Shown in pieces: positions 14,835 through 19,420 of a DNA stretch of 19,420 nt. The DNA lies in NCBI GenBank assembly GCA_964537715.1, contig CAZIAH010000079.1, forward strand, positions 1 through 19,420. Direction: 5' to 3'. This DNA is from CAZTZL01 sp964537715. Its GTDB lineage: Bacteria; Zhuqueibacterota; QNDG01; DSAB01. The notes below the pieces were generated by a model. That model searched no databases, had not been told where the DNA came from, and saw nothing but the letters and a program-made list of their open reading frames with translations. Numbering within the stretch: position 1 is the first letter of the stretch; every line of letters starts with the position of its first letter. A program made the translations under genes and the position numbers.

Positions 14835-17474
14835 ATGGATATATTATATTCATTAAAAAAGTGTCTTCTGTTATTTATCATTTTATGTCTCTACGTATTC
14901 GGAAATCTCCATGCACAGGGTGTATACCTGCCAAACAAATCTCGCATTCATGTATCCCCTCCTGCAAAAGAACTACAATCCAGTATGACATCAAGTCAAA
15001 AGAAACTCAGTTCGGATCTTCTCCAATTGATTGATCAACGGTTTTTACCGGGTGGTACAACCTTGCAGGCGCATGCAGAATCAATGAAAAAAATGAAACA
15101 ATTTCAATCTGACGAGCAGGGTATCGTACCTGTCGATAAGATCAAAGACTCAAGAGTTTATGTCTATATTAAGTTGAAACCGGAAACGCAAAAAAATACT
15201 CTTGATCCGTTTCTACAGAAAATCACAGATGTTGATGAAAACAGTAATCTGGTAGTCGCCTGGATCAAAGTATCCAATCTCGAGAAAGTTGCTTCACTGG
15301 ACGGTGTGAGAAGTATCCGGACCGTCATGCCACCAGTCGTTCGAACGGGGGATGTAACCACAGAGGGAGATGGAATTCATAAAACATCGGATGTGCGGAC
15401 CACTTATTCTCAATCGGGATCGGGAATGAAAGTGGGTATCATTTCGGATGGTGTGGACACCCGCTCGGCTTCACAGGCAACCAGCGATTTGCCTAGTGAC
15501 GGTTCCGGCTTGACTGTATTGAGCAATACTGTGGGCGGTGATGAAGGCACTGCCATGCTCGAAATCGTGCACGATATGGTTCCATCTGCTGATCTCTATT
15601 TTCATGATTGTGGGAGCAATACAGTGGCTTTCAACAGTGCCATCGACGACTTGGTCAGTGCCGGCTGCGATGTCATCTGCGATGACATTGGATGGCTCCT
15701 AGAACCCTATTTCGAAGATGGAACCGTTGCTTCCCATGTTGCTTCTGTGTTGTCAGGAAATGACATTATTTATGTGTCCTCGGCTGGAAATGCCGGGAGT
15801 AGTCACTATCAGGGTGATTATTATCCGATTCCAAGTAGTACACAACACGATTTCAGCGAGGGAGCAGGTACAGGATATTACTATCTATATGCTTATATGG
15901 AAACAGGTTCCAATATAAGAATCGTTCTCCAGTGGAATGATCAGTCTGGTTCTTCGGGTAACAATTATAACCTTTACTTGTACAGTTATTCCTTGGGTGG
16001 TACAGTAGCTTCGAGTACAACTGTCCAGGATGGAGACGATGATCCTTTGGAATGGATCAATTACGATGCTACTTCTGGTTCAGCCGGTGATTTTGCCATT
16101 ATCGTTGATAAAATTTCAGGATCTGCCAAAACACTTGAGGTTTATATCTATGCGGGCAGTGGAGCAGGAGCATATACAAACAACATCACACCTGTAGATG
16201 CAATATACGGTCACCCGGCTGTAGTTGGGGCCGTAGCCGTCGGTGCGGTTCGTGTCACCACACCCACCACGATTGAGAGTTTCTCTTCCCAGGGACCCTG
16301 TACGATTACGTATCCTTCGTCTGAATCAAGAGACAAACCGGACATCGTCGGAACGGACGGTGGCGTTATTACAGGCGCTGGCAGTTTTGGTAGCTGGGAT
16401 GGTGCGAACTGGAGATTTTATGGCACGTCCGCGTCTGCGCCACATGTGGCTGCTGTCTGCGCACAGCTTTGGGCGCAATTGCCAAGTAACACAGGGGATC
16501 AGATCCGCGACAAAATTCTGGCCACATCCGTTGATCTGGGTACAAGCGGTTTCGATAATGTGTTCGGGTACGGTCGTGCCGACGCATTGGAGGCTTTTGA
16601 TACCTATGTCTCTGTCGCCACACCCACATTCGATCCGGCTGCAGGGACCTATTCTTCTACCCAGAATGTAACCATCAGTACGACCACACCCAGTGCAACC
16701 ATTCATTATACAACAGACGGAACAGATCCGACAGAAAGTGATCCGACATACAGCAGTCCGGTTTCGATCGCTGAAAATACCACGTTGAAGGCAAGAGCAT
16801 ACAGAACCGGATGGACTTCAAGCTCGATTGCATCCGGTGACTACGACTTGGGTTTTTGGACTCAAACCCAGACTGTCTCCGGCACGGGCAGTTACACATT
16901 CAATGCGGACGGCGACGGCCACGATTTCGTTATCAACTTTACCAGCATGACGGGCAGCGGCGATGTGACTGTCAAACAGTACACCAGTGCGCCAACGAAT
17001 GTACCTGGCGTAAATGTACTTGATAACTACTTCGAAATCACGGTACCCGGAGGCATCACCAATTTCACAGCCAATTTGACGTTTCAATACCTGGATGGTG
17101 AAGCTTCGGGATATACAGAATCTTCTGATTATTTTGGGATTGGCAAATACAATGGTTCTACAAACACCTGGCAATGGCTTGGAGGAACCGTTGATGCGGG
17201 ATCGAATACGGTTACTGTGAGCGGAGTCACTTCCTGTTCTGATTTTGCTGTCTTCCGCCGAATTTTCGGAGACTATAACGATGATGGATATGTAGATGTC
17301 AATGACTTTCAGCAGTTCGCTTCGGTATGGCATCAGACCAATACCGGTGAGTTTTCAGAAGGCAGTAAAGCCCGGTTCTTCAACGTCAACAAGGATACAG
17401 ACGGTGGGGACCAAATTATTGACGTGAAAGACTTCCAAGGATTTGCCACAGTCTGGCATAATGGAACACCTTAA
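14835..17474 (+). CDS. Secreted subtilase/S53-like serine protease with a dockerin-like tail
   Basis: An 879-residue multidomain protein. The signal peptide is at about 1-28 (cleavage near LHAQG). An inhibitor-I9-like propeptide may span about 105-165. The protease domain (about 195-590) has GIISDGVD (201-208, Asp D205), DEGTAMLEIVHD (236-247), SSAGN (315-319, oxyanion Asn N319) and GTSASAPHVAA (530-540, nucleophile S532). At the usual HGT position it reads EGT, so Glu (E237) replaces the classic His. A beta-rich insert (about 330-450) splits the domain. A chitobiase C-terminal-like module (CHB_HEX_C, about 597-668, with YTTDGTDPTESDPTYSSPV) follows, then a beta-sandwich (about 672-808). The C-terminus has two dockerin-like calcium loops: DYNDDGYVDVNDF (813-825) and the longer DTDGGDQIIDVKDF (854-867). 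It carries no sorting domain. Probably exported and held through the dockerin by the cohesin-like product of the next gene. The fold call is firm; activity is uncertain. Confidence 0.9.
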   Translation: MDILYSLKKCLLLFIILCLYVFGNLHAQGVYLPNKSRIHVSPPAKELQSSMTSSQKKLSSDLLQLIDQRFLPGGTTLQAHAESMKKMKQFQSDEQGIVPVDKIKDSRVYVYIKLKPETQKNTLDPFLQKITDVDENSNLVVAWIKVSNLEKVASLDGVRSIRTVMPPVVRTGDVTTEGDGIHKTSDVRTTYSQSGSGMKVGIISDGVDTRSASQATSDLPSDGSGLTVLSNTVGGDEGTAMLEIVHDMVPSADLYFHDCGSNTVAFNSAIDDLVSAGCDVICDDIGWLLEPYFEDGTVASHVASVLSGNDIIYVSSAGNAGSSHYQGDYYPIPSSTQHDFSEGAGTGYYYLYAYMETGSNIRIVLQWNDQSGSSGNNYNLYLYSYSLGGTVASSTTVQDGDDDPLEWINYDATSGSAGDFAIIVDKISGSAKTLEVYIYAGSGAGAYTNNITPVDAIYGHPAVVGAVAVGAVRVTTPTTIESFSSQGPCTITYPSSESRDKPDIVGTDGGVITGAGSFGSWDGANWRFYGTSASAPHVAAVCAQLWAQLPSNTGDQIRDKILATSVDLGTSGFDNVFGYGRADALEAFDTYVSVATPTFDPAAGTYSSTQNVTISTTTPSATIHYTTDGTDPTESDPTYSSPVSIAENTTLKARAYRTGWTSSSIASGDYDLGFWTQTQTVSGTGSYTFNADGDGHDFVINFTSMTGSGDVTVKQYTSAPTNVPGVNVLDNYFEITVPGGITNFTANLTFQYLDGEASGYTESSDYFGIGKYNGSTNTWQWLGGTVDAGSNTVTVSGVTSCSDFAVFRRIFGDYNDDGYVDVNDFQQFASVWHQTNTGEFSEGSKARFFNVNKDTDGGDQIIDVKDFQGFATVWHNGTP

Positions 17475-17509
17475 CCTCACATCATATTATCCAAGATTGG
17501 TTTAAAAAT

Positions 17510-17514
17510 AGGAG
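17510..17514 (+). promoter_or_regulatory. Ribosome binding site of the cohesin-like protein gene
   Basis: AGGAG lies 9 nt before the ATG at 17524. The gap to the protease stop is only 49 nt with no terminator, so both genes are likely on one transcript. Confidence 0.6.
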
Positions 17515-17523
17515 AATTGGAAT

Positions 17524-18681
17524 ATGAAGCACTTGAATTTAAATTTCTATAGAATCTTGATCGCAGGACTCATTTCAATCGTCGTGCCTGTGTTTTCTGG
17601 CCAAAATGCATCGACCCAGATTGCATTCGATCTGAATTCCAGCACTTCTGGCAATCAAGGCCTTTTGCAAATACCTTCACCTGGTGTTGGTGTCAATGTG
17701 GATGTCGAGATCCGAGTGATCGGTGCTACCAATCTGGCTTCGTTTGAAGTGGATATTCATTATCCGAAAGATGATTTGACTTATAGCAATGTGTATGAAG
17801 ATAATTTTAATACAAGTGAGGTCAATATTCTCAATACCACAGGTAGTGTTCTTGGTGTAATCAAATCCGATGATCCGGTAAATGGCATTCTGAACTTTTC
17901 AATGGCCAGTACAGATCCGAATAATGCGGCTGCTTGTCCCGATGGGGATGGATTGCTCGCTCTGGTTCGCTTTGTGACCAAAGTGGCCTCACCAGGTCTC
18001 CTTTCATTCGGAGATGTGACCTGGGTTGGTCATGATGATGTATCCGATGAGTGTAGTGAAGCAAACAAAGGTGGGGATGCTTCCCTGCCGGTTCAAATCA
18101 CCCAGTTTACAGCATCCGCAAGTCAAAAAGAAGGTGTGACTCTTTTCTGGCAAACCCAGACTGAAGTCAACTGTGCTGGTTTCCATGTCTGGAAGAGTCA
18201 GGAAGAAATATCCGGTTATCGAAAAATCACATCCACTCTCATTCCGGGGCACGGGAACACTTCGACGGCCAATATGTACAGCCACATCGACAAAGAAGTC
18301 GAAGACAATGTGATTTACTGGTATAAAATTGAAGAACTCTCGACAGATGGGCGGAGTATTTTCATGGGACCTGTCAGTGCAATAGGGATTAAACCTGTAC
18401 CAAAGGAATTTGCACTTTCCCAGAACTATCCGAATCCGTTCAATCCCGAAACCACATTCGACTACCAGCTTCCTGAAGACACGGATGTACTGGTCTGTAT
18501 TTATAACACGCTCGGGAAAAGGGTAAAAACCATTGTGGATAAACATCAGGAAGCGGGTTATTATACCGAAACCTGGCGGGGACTGAACGAGGAGGGCAGA
18601 AAGGTTTCTTCGGGTATCTATCTTCTGAGCATTGAAACGAAAGAATTTCACAGTGTAAAAAAGGTTTCGTTGATGCGATAA
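17524..18681 (+). CDS. Secreted cohesin-like protein with C-terminal sorting/FlgD-like domain
   Basis: A 385-residue exported protein. The signal peptide is at about 1-26. Residues about 32-180 look like a cohesin fold: VNVDVEIRVIGATNLASFEV (58-77), HYPKDDLTYSNV (79-90), NGILNFSMAST (120-130) and GDGLLALVRFVTK (141-153), followed by SFGDVTWV (161-168), the order of strands usual in cohesins. Residues about 188-288 form a fibronectin-like module of the LPVQITQFTASASQKEGVTL / FWQTQTEVNCAGFHVWKS type common in FCB bacteria. The C-terminus (about 295-385) begins FALSQNYPNPFNPETTF and ends SSGIYLLSIETKEFHSVKKV, a T9SS type A sorting or FlgD-like Ig module. It directly follows the dockerin-bearing protease gene. 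Inference: a surface-retained receptor for that protease. The cohesin assignment rests on pattern only; other cohesin-like carbohydrate-binding folds remain possible. Confidence 0.8.
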   Translation: MKHLNLNFYRILIAGLISIVVPVFSGQNASTQIAFDLNSSTSGNQGLLQIPSPGVGVNVDVEIRVIGATNLASFEVDIHYPKDDLTYSNVYEDNFNTSEVNILNTTGSVLGVIKSDDPVNGILNFSMASTDPNNAAACPDGDGLLALVRFVTKVASPGLLSFGDVTWVGHDDVSDECSEANKGGDASLPVQITQFTASASQKEGVTLFWQTQTEVNCAGFHVWKSQEEISGYRKITSTLIPGHGNTSTANMYSHIDKEVEDNVIYWYKIEELSTDGRSIFMGPVSAIGIKPVPKEFALSQNYPNPFNPETTFDYQLPEDTDVLVCIYNTLGKRVKTIVDKHQEAGYYTETWRGLNEEGRKVSSGIYLLSIETKEFHSVKKVSLMR

Positions 18682-18707
18682 TAAGATGATATAAACAGGT
18701 GATAATG

Positions 18708-18741
18708 AAAAGCCGATTCATTCCCGAATCGGCTTTTTCTT
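18708..18741. terminator. Bidirectional rho-independent terminator
   Basis: A perfect 9-bp stem, AGCCGATTC (18711-18719) with GAATCGGCT (18726-18734), has a 6-nt loop and is extended by flanking A and T runs (AAA before, TTTTTCTTTTT after). It lies 26 nt after the stop of the cohesin-like gene and faces the convergent yjbQ-like gene. The A-run on the left gives a T-run on the minus strand, so it can stop both transcripts. Confidence 0.88.
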
Positions 18742-18755
18742 TTTATGAATTATTT

Positions 18756-18789
18756 CTTCTCCCTCAGAGAGAGGATTAAGGAGAGGGGA
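18756..18789. repeat. Short CTCCCTC/GAGAGG repeat-like palindrome
   Basis: A purine/pyrimidine-skewed stretch with inverted words (TCTCC at 18758-18762 against GGAGA at 18780-18784; CCTC next to GAGAGG), located between convergent genes. It looks like the remnants of a dispersed intergenic repeat, but only one copy is in the window. Confidence 0.3.
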
Positions 18790-18839
18790 ATAGTTAGAAG
18801 AAATTGTGAAATGACTGTAAATGATCACCCTTTCCTACC

Positions 18840-19253
18840 TCATTCCCCCATCACCTTGATAATCAGCCGTTTTTTTCTCCTGCCGTCAAACTCCGCATAA
18901 AACACCTGCTGCCAGGGACCGAGGTCGAGTCTGCCGTCTGTCACGGGAAGTATGACCTGATGATGAACGAGCAGGCTTTTCAAATGGGCATCCCCGTTCG
19001 TCTCACCGGTGCGGTGATGGCGGTAGTCCTCACGAAACGGAGCCAGCCTTTCCACCCACTCGTCGATATCCTGCCACAATCCGGGTTCGTGATCGTTCAC
19101 GATCACGCCGGCCGTAATATGCATCGCCGACACCAGAACCATTCCTTCTTTGATGGAGCATTTAGATACGGCTTCCTCGACCTGAGAAGTGATGTTGATC
19201 AGCTCCCGTTTTGTGTTTGTATTAAAATAGTGATACTCCGTATGAAAACGCAT
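18840..19253 (-). CDS. yjbQ: YjbQ/UPF0047 family protein (secondary thiamine-phosphate synthase-type)
   Basis: A 137-residue cytoplasmic protein of usual family length. It carries the family signature: SAMHITAGVIVNDHEPG (about 43-59), a following Asp (D62), then YRHHRTGETNGDAHLKS (about 77-93) with the conserved His residues, and GRLDLGPWQQVFYAEFDG (about 106-123) leading to RKKRLIIKVMGE. The family (TIGR00149) has weak thiamine-phosphate synthase activity in some members, but its true role is open. The start is supported by GGAGG (19261-19265 on the complementary strand), 7 nt before the ATG. The gene converges on the cohesin-like gene and shares its terminator. No functional tie to the neighbours is evident. 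Confidence 0.94.
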   Translation of the reverse strand: MRFHTEYHYFNTNTKRELINITSQVEEAVSKCSIKEGMVLVSAMHITAGVIVNDHEPGLWQDIDEWVERLAPFREDYRHHRTGETNGDAHLKSLLVHHQVILPVTDGRLDLGPWQQVFYAEFDGRRKKRLIIKVMGE

Positions 19254-19260
19254 GGTATTT

Positions 19261-19265
19261 CCTCC
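19261..19265 (-). promoter_or_regulatory. Ribosome binding site of yjbQ
   Basis: CCTCC on the plus strand is GGAGG on the coding strand, 7 nt upstream of the start codon at 19253. Confidence 0.7.
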
Positions 19266-19300
19266 AAAATTGCCTGTTATACTTCTGACAGATATTTCCG

Positions 19301-19319
19301 TGTGATATTGACAATCACA
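19301..19319. promoter_or_regulatory. Dyad upstream of yjbQ, possible operator
   Basis: TGTGAT-N7-ATCACA forms a perfect 6+6 dyad about 50 nt upstream of the yjbQ start. It recalls a CRP-type site, but the spacing between TGTGA and TCACA is 9 nt instead of 6, so I do not assign a regulator. Confidence 0.25.
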
Positions 19320-19371
19320 GGATGCAATCGGTGATTACTAGCGACCACATTCCCGGAATTCATAGTGTTGT

Positions 19372-19420
<49 letters not shown>

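Noticed and set aside
18004..18651. Minus-strand frame of 215 residues opposite the cohesin-like gene
   Set aside because: The plus strand has a signal peptide and clear domain motifs; the opposite frame has no recognisable feature.
19301..19319. Canonical CRP/FNR binding site
   Set aside because: The half-sites resemble TGTGA/TCACA, but the gap is 9 nt rather than 6.

Overview
The window reads as a piece of a bacterial chromosome or metagenomic contig. It starts inside a polysaccharide locus and ends in an artificial-looking run of G. Three traits suggest a Gram-negative from the FCB group or a neighbouring candidate phylum (Calditrichota, KSB1, Ignavibacteria-like): a secreted protein ending in a SQNYPNPFNPET-type C-terminal sorting/FlgD-like domain, an outer-membrane polysaccharide export protein, and a subtilase with a dockerin-like tail. 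This is an inference; no rRNA or other phylogenetic marker is present apart from serS.

Layout. (1) 2-12881, + strand: a Wzx/Wzy-type surface or exopolysaccharide locus. It holds a 3' fragment of a WbpA-like UDP-GlcNAc 6-dehydrogenase, an SLBB export protein (Wza-like), a Wzz-like chain-length protein, a Wzx flippase, a GT2 transferase, a Wzy-like polymerase, a GT4 transferase, a D-glucuronyl C5-epimerase homologue, a membrane GT2 transferase, an initiating polyprenyl-phosphate sugar phosphotransferase and a WbpE-like aminotransferase. Genes are tightly packed and sometimes overlap, so this is probably one operon. (2) 12896-14164: seryl-tRNA synthetase, 14 nt after wbpE. (3) 14165-14398: a non-coding stretch with a palindromic, MITE/REP-like repeat. 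(4) 14399-14710: a small YbjQ/UPF0145 protein. (5) 14835-18681: a secreted two-gene unit, a subtilase-like protease ending in a dockerin-like module followed by a cohesin-like protein with a C-terminal sorting domain. (6) A bidirectional terminator at 18708-18741, then the convergent YjbQ/UPF0047 gene on the minus strand (18840-19253). (7) 19372-19420: 49 consecutive G, most likely a sequencing or assembly artefact.

How the genes work together. The phosphotransferase would load the first sugar on undecaprenyl phosphate and the glycosyltransferases would build the repeat unit. Wzx would flip it, Wzy polymerise it, Wzz set the length and the Wza-like protein export it. WbpA and WbpE homologues point to a GlcNAcA-derived (2,3-diamino-uronic) sugar. 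The C5-epimerase suggests that a D-uronic residue is turned into its L-epimer (L-iduronic type), which is unusual for a Wzy locus. From about 1.9 to 10.3 kb the DNA is strikingly AT-rich and its genes lack good Shine-Dalgarno sequences, whereas the flanking genes are richer in GC and have good ones. This fits an exchangeable serotype-type cassette between more conserved ends.

The two strongest leads are the C5-epimerase inside a Wzx/Wzy locus and the neighbouring dockerin-protease and cohesin-sorting-domain genes, which could form a non-cellulosomal surface docking pair.
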